A stretch of 64,000 nucleotides of DNA from Hyposmocoma kahamanoa. Lineage: Eukaryota > Arthropoda > Insecta > Lepidoptera > Cosmopterigidae. The notes beneath the pieces were generated by a model that saw nothing but the letters and a program-made list of their open reading frames with translations, was not told the origin of the DNA and did no database searches. This document shows positions 23,191 through 34,198 of the stretch, piece after piece. The DNA is taken from positions 4,973,380 through 5,037,379 of the forward strand of contig NW_020654229.1 in the NCBI RefSeq assembly GCF_003589595.1, read 5' to 3'. The translations under genes and the position numbers were made by a program. Within the stretch, counting starts at the first letter, position 1, and each line of letters opens with the position of its first letter.

Positions 23191-24210
23191 GTGGAATGAA
23201 CCAGTGTATAGTTATAATATAAATAAAACGGAATTTATTGTAACTTACAAAGCTATGCGACAGTAAATACTTGCGTCTGAAATTTTGAACCGTTTATCGT
23301 GTTCGTCGCGGAGATACACGCTTACACAAACCAAACGCGTCTATTCCACACGAAGCCCTGCAGGAACTTTGATGAGTGGTGTCTATACTTCTTATTTAAA
23401 CTAATTATTCTTTGTTGCGATTTGGGGAAGTTAGGTTTTTTGAAAACGAGGCACCTACCCCACTGCGGCATCTATCCCGGTTTTACCCTAATCCAGTTTT
23501 AGAATATTGAAATGGTTTAATCATATTTCAGCTATGAATCGTAAGGTTAAGTTCCAAGTAAACTAATTTTAACTGTTTTTCAAAGAGAATTTTGTGGTCT
23601 ATCTTTTGCTATAAAATGGGTACTTGACCATTTGTCACTTAGCCACGTTTTAGTTAATGGACGGCAGTCAGACGGCGTACGATCATGGTATAATATGGGC
23701 CATGGGCACAAAGTGCACCTTATTGAGCAGGGAACATTAATTCTGCCATAGTGAACATCTTAACAGTAATAATAAAGACTTGTCTCATGCCATCAGGTGA
23801 TAGCTTACAAACGTGATTCCATCTCTAATAATTAAAAAAAAAATAGCAGCCATCATTGAAAATCTAACACCTAAACCCCATTAACTTCACGAATGACTAA
23901 ACGTGATTTAAAAAAATGCGACAGTAAATTACGTCTCGCGATAAGTGCGAGTGGGACGGACGAGCTGTTGTTACAATTACGAACTACGATTCACAAAAAG
24001 CTCTTCACTTTTTGTATACAGTGTGTGGCTATGAAGATCGACAGTGTTCACGAGAGATGCATAAGAGGTAGCGATTTATAATTTTGGGGAATGTACTACG
24101 AATGAATAAAATATTCTTTATCGTGCATTAAAAATTACAAACAGCGCAAACTAGTAATGTGAGTTATAGCGGAAAAAACTAATTAAATGTACCATTGCAG
24201 ATTGAAATTT
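23191..24210. other. Intronic sequence, nothing recognised
   Basis: No repeat family listed here matches, and frames at 23299 and 23893 show no protein features. Confidence 0.4.
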
Positions 24211-24484
24211 CGACCCCTCCTACGTAAATTATCGTATGTCGAAATTGCCAAGTATACAGGGGAGCGTTTTAAAGTTCTAAATTCACCGAAAAGACCATAA
24301 CACGTGACATTAGCAATTTCTCAGTTTTATTCGACAAACCTCGTGACTTTAAAACTCGTTCTTGAATAAAACTGAGAAATGCTAAATTCACGTGTTATGC
24401 TTATTTAAGTAAATTCAGAACTTTAAAACTCTCCCCTGTAAACTTAGCAACTTCGACATACGATACTTTACGTAGGAGGGGTCG
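24211..24484. mobile_element. Foldback MITE, ~120-bp arms
   Basis: The left arm begins CGACCCCTCCTACGTAAATT and the right arm ends in its inverted form (TTACGTAGGAGGGGTCG). Arms match through CAGGGGAG, TTTTAAAGTTCT, CATAACACGTGA and TTTCTCAGTTTTATTC, with a loop of ~20-25 bases. No coding capacity. Confidence 0.85.
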
Positions 24485-24737
24485 ATTTGTATTTCGCATT
24501 TAAGTTAAAACTTAAATGTAAGGTCAAATTCGCTCAAAAACTTTCTTAAAATGTCATTCACTAATGACATTGAAAGAAAATGATCAGGAACTCATACCAA
24601 AATGAATTTTACGGTTCACAAGTAAAGATTAGATTTGTTTAACACTTTTCTCCACATTTATTCAGAACCAAAAGGTCGACAAAGTCAGCTTATAGGGTTA
24701 GATTAGGTTAGTCAATAAGTGTACTGTAACACCCTTT

Positions 24738-24974
24738 ACGCACTGCATCCAATTCGTATTCGCCCCGAATCCGAGAAAAGCTTGCGCGAGAGCGACACGA
24801 AGCGCGAGATCTCTATGCGAGAATTCCAGTATCTCGCTGTTTATGTCGCTCTCGCGCTAGTCGCGCGCTATCGTGCTACACCTACTGGAGATAAAATGAC
24901 GCTTCGGACACCCGTGACATTTCGGAACGTCATTTCTCGGATTCAGAACTGAAACGAATCGGACGAAGTGCGCG
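24738..24974. mobile_element. Imperfect inverted-repeat element
   Basis: CGAATCCGAGAAA on the left pairs with TTTCTCGGATTCAG on the right. The outer ACGCACTGCATCCAATTCGT pairs imperfectly with ACGAATCGGACGAAGTGCGC. The interior holds CG-rich GAGAGCGACA blocks that recur near 18390-18430. Confidence 0.55.
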
Positions 24975-25199
24975 TACGCTCTGAAGAGAGTTCTTTGACG
25001 TATGAATGACGGACGTCGCCAAATTTAATAAAAACTTACAATCTAATTCTAATTTTATTTCAAAAAATTACTAAGTGTCAGGTTCACTGTAACCAGCGAT
25101 ACTTCGAGTATAATACAAAAAATATAAATTTAAATCATCAGATTGGTCCAGGCTGTCATACCCACAAGAGGTCAACTTCTAAAGATGAATTAATACTAC

Positions 25200-25395
25200 T
25201 TTTTAACCGACTTAAAAAAAAGGAGGAGGTTCTCAATTCGACTGTATGTTTTTTTGTGTACGTTTGTTACTCCGGTATTTGTGAACCGATTTTGATGATT
25301 CTTTTTTGTTGGAAAGAGGGTACCTCCATAGTGGTCGCATTTAATTTCGAACAAAATCATCTACCTCTAAGGGAGGCTGTTTACGCATGAAGATT
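25200..25395 (-). mobile_element. Family B copy 4 (truncated)
   Basis: Starts TTTTTAACCGACTTAAAAAA and runs to ATCTACCTCTAAGGGAGGCT, where it breaks into an unrelated sequence (TTTACGCATGAAGATTCATT). Confidence 0.75.
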
Positions 25396-25727
25396 CATTT
25401 TTATTATATTTATACAGAATAATGTCATTCGCATATTGCCAGGCCGCAACAATGTTCGCGACCAGCCTAGATCGGCCTCTGTTAATAAAAATTCAAAATG
25501 GCTGTACTTTTTTGCCGCCCGAATGCATAGTTCAATCACCCCGGTTAAGTCATAACGTTTAATATTGGTTTTGTTATAATTACGTCTTGTAATTTGAGTT
25601 AAGAGAACCACAGTAACAAGAAATGAACACTTATTCATTGAGTGAATCATGATATTTTACTACCATGACACCTAAGAGTTTGGTATATAAGTGACTTTAA
25701 ATTTAAATAAAAAAATATTATAGGAAA

Positions 25728-26095
25728 TGAAGCTATTTTTCAAATCTGAGGAGATAGTGGAGTACATCAGGCTAAAAGCCGAATCCACCCTGAGGGTCGA
25801 GCGGTTGGAGTCCCGCCACAACGTGAATTTCAATTCGTTTGTGGTGAGAGTACCGACCGAACATCTATCGACTTTCATGAAGGAAGAGTTTTAGCCGAAG
25901 GGTGTCATGTATCGGCGATTCCGCGGCCGATTACCTGACACCAGATTGCGCCACATGTCGCCAACAAGTGCAATTACGTGTAGATTGGTTGTTTAGTTTA
26001 ATTTATAGTCATATTATATTGTATGTATGTTAGTCCGTAAGGTATATATATATTATATGGGTCTTGAAATAAATGTCTAAATAAAAATAATAATA
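25728..26095 (+). pseudogene. Retrotransposon ORF1-like fragment with 3' tail
   Basis: A frame reads RLESRHNVNFNSFVVRVPTE, then HLSTFMKEEF, an in-frame TAG, and then PKGVMYRRFRGRLPDT. This resembles the small C-terminal domain of insect non-LTR ORF1 proteins, with TAG probably at a former tryptophan. It is followed by an AT-rich 3' region ending in an A-rich AATAATAATAAC tail. Upstream sequence is missing. Confidence 0.6.
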
Positions 26096-26102
26096 ACAAA
26101 AT

Positions 26103-26590
26103 AAAAAAACCGACGTCAAAGGTTTGCTTTTCGGTTTTCTTTTGGAAATACGTCTATTTGCCAAGTTTTATGGTAATCGGTTACTGCAAAATGCGCGAAA
26201 CCGGATTCATCCCCTAGTTTTATCGAGCTAGCTAAAAAGCAGCGCTACAGGTAATTTTTTTGCCTGTAACTAATAGCTGAGCAAGACCCGTTTGCGTGAA
26301 CCGCGACACGCGTTTATTATTATATATATTTTTTTACCAATATAATGAATTAAGAGTATTACGTGTTTAGCTAGAGCATTCCTATGCAATTTTATTTTCT
26401 GTGTTGAAAGTTTTTTTATTTTAGTTTGAAGTTTATTACGTTGCATTATAGTTTTAAGATCATTGTGTACATCGGCGCTTACGCAATAAATTATTCTTAT
26501 TCTTAGTTTGCCACCCTCAGAAGTGGCACATTTCCTTCAAATGGGATTTCTAACAAAAAAAAAAAAGAATCTATCAAAATCATTATTTCA
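26103..26590 (+). mobile_element. Family B copy 5, interrupted
   Basis: The left part is 26103-26220 and the right part 26505-26590. They are separated by a 284-bp retroposed segment at CCCCT|AGTTT|GCC, which is continuous in other copies. Confidence 0.75.
26221..26504 (+). mobile_element. 5'-truncated non-LTR insertion with 5-bp duplication
   Basis: AGTTT flanks both sides (26216-26220 and 26505-26509). The insert ends in CGCAATAAATTATTCTTATT, a short-repeat tail typical of some non-LTR elements. No coding sequence remains, so the clade is unknown. Confidence 0.7.
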
Positions 26591-26966
26591 AAGAAAATTA
26601 TTACTAAAAAACGATTAACAACATAATGTTTACCAATAGCCTAGTAACAAGTTGTGGCGTTTTAATATCATATTTTAACAGCCATTTGCACAAATAGACG
26701 TTAATTTGTTTTTTTAATGACGTCCGAATTTGTTTCAACGTTCCGGATTTATTGCATCAATTACGCCAATTTATTAAATTAAAAGATATGGAAGGAGTGG
26801 GCAATGTGTAGGTACGCTTCTATATCAAGAGTGCGGTTGATATGCGAAATTTTGCTCTCAATAAGGTTCAAAATTATAATAAAACTAAAGCTTAACGTTT
26901 TTCAGTCGAAAATAATGCCTATAAGTTTATAGGTGACTCGAAATTAGTAGAGGTGAAGCTGTAGAG

Positions 26967-27498
26967 CATAGGTTCCCAAATTTTTAGCTCACAGCCCACT
27001 TAGGTAACCCACGGCGGCGTCCGTGGTCGAGTGGCTTGTACATCGGTTTTCATAGTGTTGCCTTCTCTGAGTCCCGAATTCGAACCCCGACTGGTACAGA
27101 AAACTAACTTTTCTGTATTGTCTCGGATCCGGGTGTTTGTGGTAACGTCGTTGTTTCCGATTTCCATAACACAAGTGCTTTAGCTAAGTAATTACTTTGA
27201 GATCAGAGCAATGTATGCGATGTTGGATAATATTTACATTATTATTTATTTGGGTAAGACAAAAAAAATCAACGCCCACGCCCACAAAAAATAATTGCAA
27301 ACATGTATTTTTTTATTAACTTAATACAAGGAAAAAACATGTATTTGTAGTGTAATTTATTTAGATAATTCAGGTTATTTTTCAAATGCGGTGAGCACCC
27401 CCTGGATAGCATCAGCGCCCAATTGCTTCCGAACCCCGTTTCGTCCTCCTAGGACTCGTCAGCGCCCACTGGGGTAGATACCACTTTGGGAAACTATG
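26967..27498. mobile_element. Non-autonomous hAT element with perfect 8-bp duplication
   Basis: Ends CATAGGTTCCCAAA and TTTGGGAAACTATG are inverted. CTGTAGAG is duplicated exactly at 26959-26966 and 27499-27506. An 8-bp duplication plus a C-A-rich GGTTCCCAA end is characteristic of hAT. About 245 bp of it is a nested SINE, and the rest has no transposase. Confidence 0.9.
27008..27252 (+). mobile_element. tRNA-derived SINE, group H (full length)
   Basis: The head is GGCGGCGTCCGTGGTCGAGT with B box ATTCGAACCCC, and the body contains GGGTGTTTGTGGTAACGTCG and CATAACACAAGTGCTTTAG. The 3' end is an ATTT-rich tail. GGTAA at 27003-27007 and 27253-27257 is a likely target duplication. It sits inside the hAT element. 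Confidence 0.8.
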
Positions 27499-27589
27499 CT
27501 GTAGAGTCTTGAACGCCGCCGTAAAACCATTTAAAATTTAAACCTATTTATTATTATTATTTTATTTTTATTTTTTTTGTTTTTATAAT

Positions 27590-27862
27590 ACCTAGTGACG
27601 GGACGAACAAGTTGTGCGCCTGGTGGTAAGCGACACACCTGTCCATAATAGTTGCAGTGCCACACAGAGCTTAAAATCGTAAAGATCTGAGAGGCACTGC
27701 CACTGCGTCCGACACCCTGAGACTGACAAGTCCCATGTGCGTGTAATTTCACCAGCACCCCTAACCCTTCTAAACCGCAACGCAGTAATGCTGACATTAC
27801 TGCTTGGCGGTAGAAATAGGTAAGGCGGCAGTACTTCCTTGGACGAACTCTTTCACAAGAAA
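27590..27862 (-). mobile_element. Family A copy 7
   Basis: Nearly complete, from the tail side (CTAGTGACGGGACGAACAAG) to GAACTCTTTCACAAG, missing only the last ~15 bases of the 5' end. Confidence 0.85.
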
Positions 27863-28458
27863 TGGGATCCATCATTTCAGACAATCTCAAGCATTAGTAT
27901 CTAAAATGATGGATTATCTGAAATTATTAGGCAATCGAGTGTATTGTTATAAAATATTATTTCTTTTTTATCCTATTATTATTATAAAATTTTCATAATT
28001 AGTTTCATCTTTACGGTGTTTTAGTTCTAACTGTAATACGTGTGTATGTATGTATATGTATATATGTGTAAATATATTCACAATAAATAAAATGTAAAAT
28101 CTGCCTTACGAATGAGTAGCTGAATTTAATCAACGTGACAATATCTTGTGCAATTTGCTTACCAATGAAATGAAGATTATTTTGTGTTAGAGAGATCATT
28201 GATCCAAATATCCCAGTATCGTCTACAAATAAAATTTCACCATATACCCAAAGACAATATCCTCCCTAAATAGACAAAGAGGCGAGGTGATAGTTATTGG
28301 CGTCCAGCCAAAACCTGAACGTCGTCGGTCGTTGTAAAGGGCATGCCGCTACATGGTATTTTTGGTTAAACAAATGCTTGACTAAATACGATTGAGATAA
28401 CCTGTCGCGCTTCACGACTTATCGGGTATCTCATACCACCTTGAACCTTCAAGCTCAG

Positions 28459-28832
28459 GCCACACAAAGGCGGACAGCGGTAAAAGCGATCCGGGAGCGG
28501 ACCTGCGGGAAGAGACTGCGTACCGGGGTGTGCCACTCAGCAGTCCTAAACGTAGTTCGCGGCGGAATAGCGACCCGTAGGCGGCTAGTGTGACACCACA
28601 TTTCATTTTCAACACAGATTTTAAAGAATAAACCACATCGCCGTCGGATAATAATCAAAGATTTGTTCTTTTATTAGCATTACAGAAGCAACACAAATAG
28701 AAATGGTCGATTTCATATTGGATCTTAATAAAAACACACTTGTTGTTGTGTTGTGAGTAGTAAAAAAATACAACGTCAAAACCCGATAAACTCCCGCTCC
28801 CGGACCGCGCCCGCTGTTATCGCTCTGTGTGG
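28459..28832. mobile_element. Family D TIR element (MITE-like)
   Basis: The left end GGCCACACAAAGGCGGACAG and inverted right end (CGCTGTTATCGCTCTGTGTG) match, with inner CCGGGAGCGG / CCGCTCCCGG pairs. Related pieces lie at 29398-29533 and 54761-54926. It ends about 18 bases before the next TIR element. Confidence 0.6.
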
Positions 28833-28850
28833 ACGGTTACATAGAACAAT

Positions 28851-29377
28851 CTATGGGCAAGTTGACTTATTCAACTCGAGTTACTTTTCTACGAACTCGA
28901 GCTAGGTCGGTTCGGTTCCCGCCGAGTCGAATACTTCATTCATACAGCGCGTCAGTTACTCGTTCTCGTTCGGTCGGTTCGGCGACCTTCGGAGCATGGG
29001 GTCTACTCTCGATCTACGTATGACATCCGTCCGAAACAATTACTGTCAAATAAGGAATATTCGACAAAATTAAAAGACAAGTGTCAAGTATGAAGCTTCA
29101 TTCGCATCACGCGTCTTTTCATTTGGTCAAGTGTTGCTTATTTGGCAGTAATTGTTTCGGACGGATGTCGGACGGAGATCGAGAGTGGACCCCCATGCTC
29201 GAATCGCGGTCGGCCGTCCGATCGTGACCAACTCGGTGAATCGTCGGTTCGAGTTCTATTCGCGACTCGCGGTTTCTCTATCAGACATCGAGCCAAGTTA
29301 ACTTGAGTTGCAACTCGAGTCAGCAGTCAGGGGAATCCGAGTAACTCGAGTTGAAAAAAATATAACTCGTCCCACTG
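28851..29377. mobile_element. hAT-like TIR element carrying a nested hairpin MITE
   Basis: The inverted right end reads CAGTGGGACGAGTTAT, a hAT-style terminus. The left end CTATGGGCAAGTTGACTTAT is its eroded partner. Both arms share CAACTCGAGTTAC. ACATAGAAC occurs just outside each end but is offset by a few bases, so the target duplication is not clean. The family C hairpin at 28998-29194 lies in the middle. Confidence 0.55.
28998..29194. mobile_element. Family C hairpin MITE (full copy)
   Basis: The element is almost entirely palindromic. It has outer GGGTCTACTCTCGATCT, then CGTCCGAAACAATTACTGTC, then AAAAGACAAG...GAAGCTTCATTCGCATCACG, and the mirror image. Total length is 197 bp with almost no loop. 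Copies occur at 32892, 39521 and 56594. Confidence 0.85.
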
Positions 29378-29397
29378 GCACATAGAACTTAGCCTAC

Positions 29398-29533
29398 ACC
29401 GCGTGTTTGTCATAGCGGTCGGCTGCACACCGCGCCATCCCGCCGCGCGTTTTAGTGTGACAAGGCCATGTGAACTCGTACATTACAAAAATTATAATAC
29501 CCGGAACGCACCGGCGACCGCCTCTGTGTAAAG
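29398..29533. repeat. Family D fragment
   Basis: TTTAGTGTGACAAGGCCATG, ACATTACAAAAAT and GCGACCGCCTCTGTGT match the right half of the 54761-54926 element. The left end is missing. Confidence 0.5.
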
Positions 29534-29569
29534 TTAAGTACAGTAAACTTGTAATGCTCTGGCCACACA

Positions 29570-29645
29570 GGATGCTGCTGGGGTTACCCCGATGCTGCAG
29601 CGCATCCGGTATGTTAGCTGAGAAGCGCGTTGATTTGTCTATTTT
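29570..29645 (+). pseudogene. L2/CR1-like reverse transcriptase scrap
   Basis: Encodes MLLGLPRCCSASGMLAEKRV, the same thumb-region motif as the larger fragment at 22.7-23.2 kb. Both sides break off abruptly. Confidence 0.65.
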
Positions 29646-29962
29646 TTTAATTAATAATTTTCGCTTGGATACAAGTCCTCTGAGCGATGTCTTCGTTTAA
29701 TTATGTTTCTGTAAATATGGCCGCCAAAAAGAGGATAGGCAATTTGAGGTGGCGTGCTTGGATTGACTCGGAATTCCTTAGAACGGGCCGATACGGGTAT
29801 TTTAGTTCGAGATTCGTATAATTTCGCGTTTTAGTCTTCGATTAAGGCACAATAGCACTATCCTATTCAACTTTAAACTAGATTTCACAAAATAATTGAA
29901 AGTCAAAATAAAAACGACACTTTTCCCTCCAAAAGGCCCAGAGTGAATCCGAAGCGCGTTGG

Positions 29963-30120
29963 TTTTTTTTTTATAACATCAAGTGATGGGACGAACAAGT
30001 CGTGCCCCTGGCACACACACGCCAGTCCATAGCAATTGCAGCGCCATTCAGAGCTATAAATTGCAAAGGTCTGAAGGGCAAGGGTTAATGAGTTCCGTGT
30101 GCCAATAATTTTACCAGCAT
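29963..30120 (-). mobile_element. Family A copy 8 (5' truncated)
   Basis: Has the A-rich tail (read as a T run) and the 3' half, with a deletion near CCCCTGGCACACACACGCC. Ends after AATTTTACCAGCA. Confidence 0.75.
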
Positions 30121-30177
30121 TATTTATCATAACTGAAGTTAATAAGTGATATTTTTCGTACTAATTTTCGTATGTGC

Positions 30178-30235
30178 GTTAATCAGGCCGAACAGTTTGG
30201 CCGAATATTCGGCTATTCGACTGAGGCAACCCTAA
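30178..30235. repeat. hAT end fragment
   Basis: GGCCGAATATTCGGCTATTC and a flanking GAGGCAACCCTAA resemble the terminal region of the hAT element at 57408-58166. Only one end is present. Confidence 0.45.
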
Positions 30236-30934
30236 TTTTAAGCCTACAGAGTGTTAATATAGATAGGTATAATTGGTTCATCTACCATTCATCGTGTTTC
30301 CATTAAATATATCCCATTTTAAGGGGCAACAGTGCAGAAAATTCTACAGCCATGGAATGATGATAGCATATTTTCTATTCTTAACTGAAAGCAATTTAAA
30401 ACACAACGTAAACATAAATTTTGTCAAATTCAGCACTGTTATGTATGTAGGCATAATAGACTGATTTGTAGGTGTATATTTCTGGTTAGTTTGTCGGTTA
30501 ACATAATTTCGACGCTGACTGTACTACGACAATGTAAACGAGCACACGATTTGTGTTTAGTGTGTAACAAAACAGTTTTTTTTTCGAATTGATTGTATAT
30601 GTAGCTTTTATTACACTCACTCAACTCAACAAACAATACCAGTGCCATATTATTCAAGGGAAACAAACAGTCATAAAACAGGTAAGTGATACAAAACATC
30701 GGGAATTCCAAAAACACAATCAAGAATTTAGTAAGCAAGTACGGTTTAACATCTCGAACCTTACAACGCGCTGTTATAAACAAATAAAATTAAAAACTAC
30801 TTCTCCTACTTTCCTCTTAAAGCTATGTTAAGATAACCCAAAAATACTTATATTATTTTAGTTGTTAGCCGCAGACGCGCTGTAGTCGCGCGTACGTGTC
30901 GCGCATTTTGATAAAAGTTTTAATTTTAGTTTTT

Positions 30935-31495
30935 AATAGACTACAAAAAAGGAGGAGGTTATACGTTCGACTGGATGTATGTTTTTAGATATCTTCTATA
31001 TCTATGGACATCTTCGTCAATTATGGACCGATTTGGAAAATTCATTTTTGTTTGAAAGGGTGCACTCACTTGGTGGTCCCATTATCACCAAGTTAGAATC
31101 TGATGAGGGGATCACATGAAAATCGACGGAAATCTCCAAATTTTATAGGCATGTCTGTGTATTCACAAATTTTTCCATAAATTGTGCACCGATTTTGAAA
31201 ATTCTTTTTTTGTTTGAAAGGGTATACTCTCGAGGTGGTCCCTGATGCTGTTCCGAGTTCGTGTCGATTATCACAAATTATTAATTATTTTCCGCAAATG
31301 CAAGTCGACTTTTCACTTGACACAATACATGAAATCAACAAATCACAGTCACCATGACAACCAGAAAACAAAATACAAAATGTGCAAAGGAGTCCGTAAC
31401 AGTCCCATTGTCACCAAGAAAGTAGAATCTGATGAGGGGATCCCATGGAAATCTAAAAAAGCCGATAAGTAAACTTTTGAAATCGGTTTTTTTTA
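30935..31495 (-). mobile_element. Family B, divergent variant
   Basis: GACTACAAAAAAGGAGGAGG at one end and TTTTGAAATCGGTTTTTTTT at the other fit the family B outline. The middle holds a near-duplicate pair of blocks (CACCGATTTTGAAAATTC and GAATCTGATGAGGGGATC twice each). It may have an internal duplication or an insertion after 31246. Confidence 0.5.
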
Positions 31496-31583
31496 AAGAA
31501 AAAGTTACAATTATGTTTGTTTATTTCAGTTAGTTTTTGACATGCAACTACATGAAATTCTAAGTGTGGAGTATATAAACTTA

Positions 31584-31815
31584 ACTGCCTCCGTGGCCGA
31601 ACGGTTACCATGCCGGACTGCCACGCAGAGGTCCCAGGTTCGATTCCCGGGCCGGGCGAAATATTTGTATGACCTACATTTATTTCTCTCGTGAGCTTGG
31701 GTGTAATTTGTGGTGGTCTATGTGTGTGTCCATGGCACCCGCGACACAGGGTTTCCCTAGTGCGGGGCTATATTGAGTGTGTGTGTGCGTTATAAGCTTA
31801 TTGTTTGCAACGCGA
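31584..31815 (+). mobile_element. Group G SINE, best copy
   Basis: The head CTGCCTCCGTGGCCGAACGG carries the A box and CCCAGGTTCGATTCCCGGGC the B box. They are spaced wider than in a tRNA because of an extra CGGACTGCCACGCAGAGG. The body has GGTGTAATTTGTGGTGGTCT and a GT-rich end (GTGTGTGTGCGTTATAAG). Confidence 0.8.
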
Positions 31816-31904
31816 TGTTGTAAAGAACCTTTTTTGACAACAAGGTCCCCTGGACTGGTATTACAGATTCTAAATTATTTTTTCGAATCTTTAGATAACA
31901 ACCG

Positions 31905-32045
31905 GCGGTTCACTGGGTATATTTGTTTTTGACTGAGCTCACAGAACCAGCCATGATCATGGCGCGTGTAAAGGGTGCAAAATGTTGGTTTTAAAAAAAA
32001 AACAAATATTCCCGGATTCAGATGTGAAAATATAGTTTAATTTCC
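31905..32045 (+). mobile_element. Retroelement tail, possibly Penelope-like
   Basis: TTTGACTGAGCTCACAGAAC, CATGATCATGGCGCGTGTAA and CCCGGATTCAGATGTGAAAA parallel the better-preserved tail at 59255-59410. The diagnostic GGACCGAAACGTCG is lost here. Confidence 0.35.
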
Positions 32046-32364
32046 TATGTGTAACAATCGCAAAAACCTAAGAACTGGTGATTACTGAATGGCGATTGCA
32101 CGCAGTTGTGACTATCTACCCTCCTTGCTTTTGTGACTTTATTTTTATTTTAAATACTAATGCATCTTATCCTGCTTACAAAAATTTCTTTCAATGTTTT
32201 TTGTTTGTTGGTAATGAAGTTGGCCGTATTTTGTTGTTTATAAAAATTAGAGCTATACTGGATTATGTAACAAATTTATGAATCTACGAAAATTAAATGT
32301 AAACCTCTCTTTGTGTTCTAACATTCATATTTTATAAGCTTATTGTAATATACTTAGTTATAGT

Positions 32365-32749
32365 CTTAGAATAATAACGCATAGAAACCTAGTCCGCACA
32401 CGCTAAGTGAGGCAAATTGAAGCGCGCCCAATGGGCCTATAGGAGCGGGCGGGCCTTCAGTGCTCAAGGTCAACTTGCACCGCGAACAGATCCGACCGAG
32501 ATCAAGAATTTTAGCTAAAAATGACGAAATGTGCGGTAAATGTAAAAATGCGTCAGACAAACATAAAATAGATACTAACATCAAATTCCACAAGGAAGTA
32601 ACGCGTTTCAACTTGTATTTTTATATAAATATTCACTAAAACCGAAAATTAACCTACTATTAAAACTAGCCTACATGAATTTGATTTTTGCCTCACTTGT
32701 GACAGTTCATGTGATAGGAAACTATCATTCTATGCGTTATTATTCTAAG
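32365..32749 (+). mobile_element. TIR element with a THAP-domain remnant
   Basis: Perfect 22-bp inverted ends (CTTAGAATAATAACGCATAG plus AA) bound 385 bp. Inside, 32521-32612 reads KCAVN and, in the next frame, CKNASDKHKIDTNIKFHKEV. This is the CxxC, basic and FH pattern of a THAP zinc finger after a small indel. THAP domains head P-element-type transposases. A diverged direct repeat (GTAATATACT(T/A)AGTTAT) lies just outside both ends. The rest of the transposase is gone. An exapted host THAP gene is less likely given the flanking repeats. Confidence 0.55.
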
Positions 32750-32891
32750 GTTATAGTAATATACTAAGTTATTGTTGTTTTTATACCTAGCTACCCATAG
32801 CACAGGGGTCCTAGCCTGGAAGCTAGGCACATCTCTGTACATACTTTTGTGTGTTTTGAAATAAAGATAAGAACTCGATAAGGCAACTGGA

Positions 32892-33076
32892 GGTCTACGT
32901 CGTCCGAAACAATTACTGTCAAATAAATAATATTCTAATACTAGCCCGTTGCACCAAGTACCAAGAAACACTCTACCTAATTAAAAGATGCGTGATGCGA
33001 ATGAAGCTTCATACTTGACATTGTCTCTTAATTTTGGGCGAATGTTACTTATTTCATAGTAATTGTTTCGGACGGA
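32892..33076. mobile_element. Family C hairpin MITE, damaged
   Basis: CGTCCGAAACAATTACTGTC and its mirror TAATTGTTTCGGACGGAC frame the core GATGCGAATGAAGCTTCATA. The left arm has an inserted ~45-base segment (CCCGTTGCACCAAGTACCAA). Confidence 0.75.
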
Positions 33077-33140
33077 CAACAAAGTCAAAGTGAAACAATC
33101 ATTTATTCCATAGGTAAGATTTTACACTTGTAAATGTCAT

Positions 33141-33515
33141 TTTTTAACCGACTTCAAGGAGGAGGTTTTTTTCAATGTATGTTACACGATGACTCCGGTA
33201 TTTATGCACCGATTTTCATGATTCTTTTTTGTTGGAAAGAGGGTACCTCCAATGGTCCCATTTAATATTGAAAAAATCATCCACCTCTATTGATTTTGCT
33301 GTTCTCCAATTCAGTCAGGCGTTTTTCTCTCTCAATATACTTTGAGTAGTGAGAACCGATTTTTATTATCTCCTGTGTCAAGTTCCGTATAGTATAGTAG
33401 TATAGTACAGTGGCGAACTAGGGGATGAATCCGGGTTTGCGCACTTTCCGGCAACCGATTTCAAAAAACCTTGGCAAATAGATGTAATTCCACGTAATTT
33501 TGAGGTCGATTTTTT
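33141..33515 (-). mobile_element. Family B copy (long form)
   Basis: Runs from TTTTTTAACCGACTTCAAGG to TTTTGAGGTCGATTTTTTAA and keeps the middle block with CTCAATATACTTTGAGTAGT. A short TAGTATAG repeat has expanded inside. Confidence 0.8.
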
Positions 33516-34033
33516 AAGCTACTGCTCGTTCACTACGACCTGACCTGACCTGGAGCTGACCGGCCTGAGAAGAACGAGCAAGAAACTCTAGGGATTGCTC
33601 TTTTCAAATAAACATATATGATATAGGTACATTTTGAATCATATTTGTGTGGAATCTAGACTCGTGTTGTCTTCCTAAACATCTATATCTAGCACATACA
33701 ACAATTTTGTAATTTGACTTTTCAATTAAAATATTTTAAATGTAAGTTGTAAATTTAGGAAATGATAATCATAATATATTCTCCAGAATCTTATTGTTAA
33801 AACGTTTACTGTTCCCCATAAAAGAATCGCAGACCGAATCTTACACTTTATAATACGAGCGGGCTTCGTGATGTTGACCCTTCTTTAACTCAAGACTTCC
33901 TGTATGGGAGTTCAGCGTGCCACAGATCTATTGTAGTGTGCGGCGAACATTGGCCCTTTTTAAATGGCAAACAACAAACGTAAAGCGAAACAATTGTGGT
34001 CTAAATTAACTAAAGTTCCATTTACAACTCTGA

Positions 34034-34198
34034 GGGTCGTATTCTAGAACTCTACTCGATGCTCAAGTCATGATTTGAGTATGGCTTAAAGCATTCGAAA
34101 TCATACTCAAGTCCCTGCCATTAGGGTCGTATTTCCAGTGCTTGTGTTGCCAGTGCAATTCTGACTCGAGCATTGAATAGAGTTCTAGAATACGACCC
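34034..34198. mobile_element. Family K MITE copy 1
   Basis: Ends GGGTCGTATTCTAGAACTCT and inverse, with inner ATGCTCAAGTCA and TCATACTCAAGTCCCTGCCA blocks. The whole 165 bp folds into nested hairpins. Flanking TGA/TAA is a weak target duplication. Confidence 0.8.
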
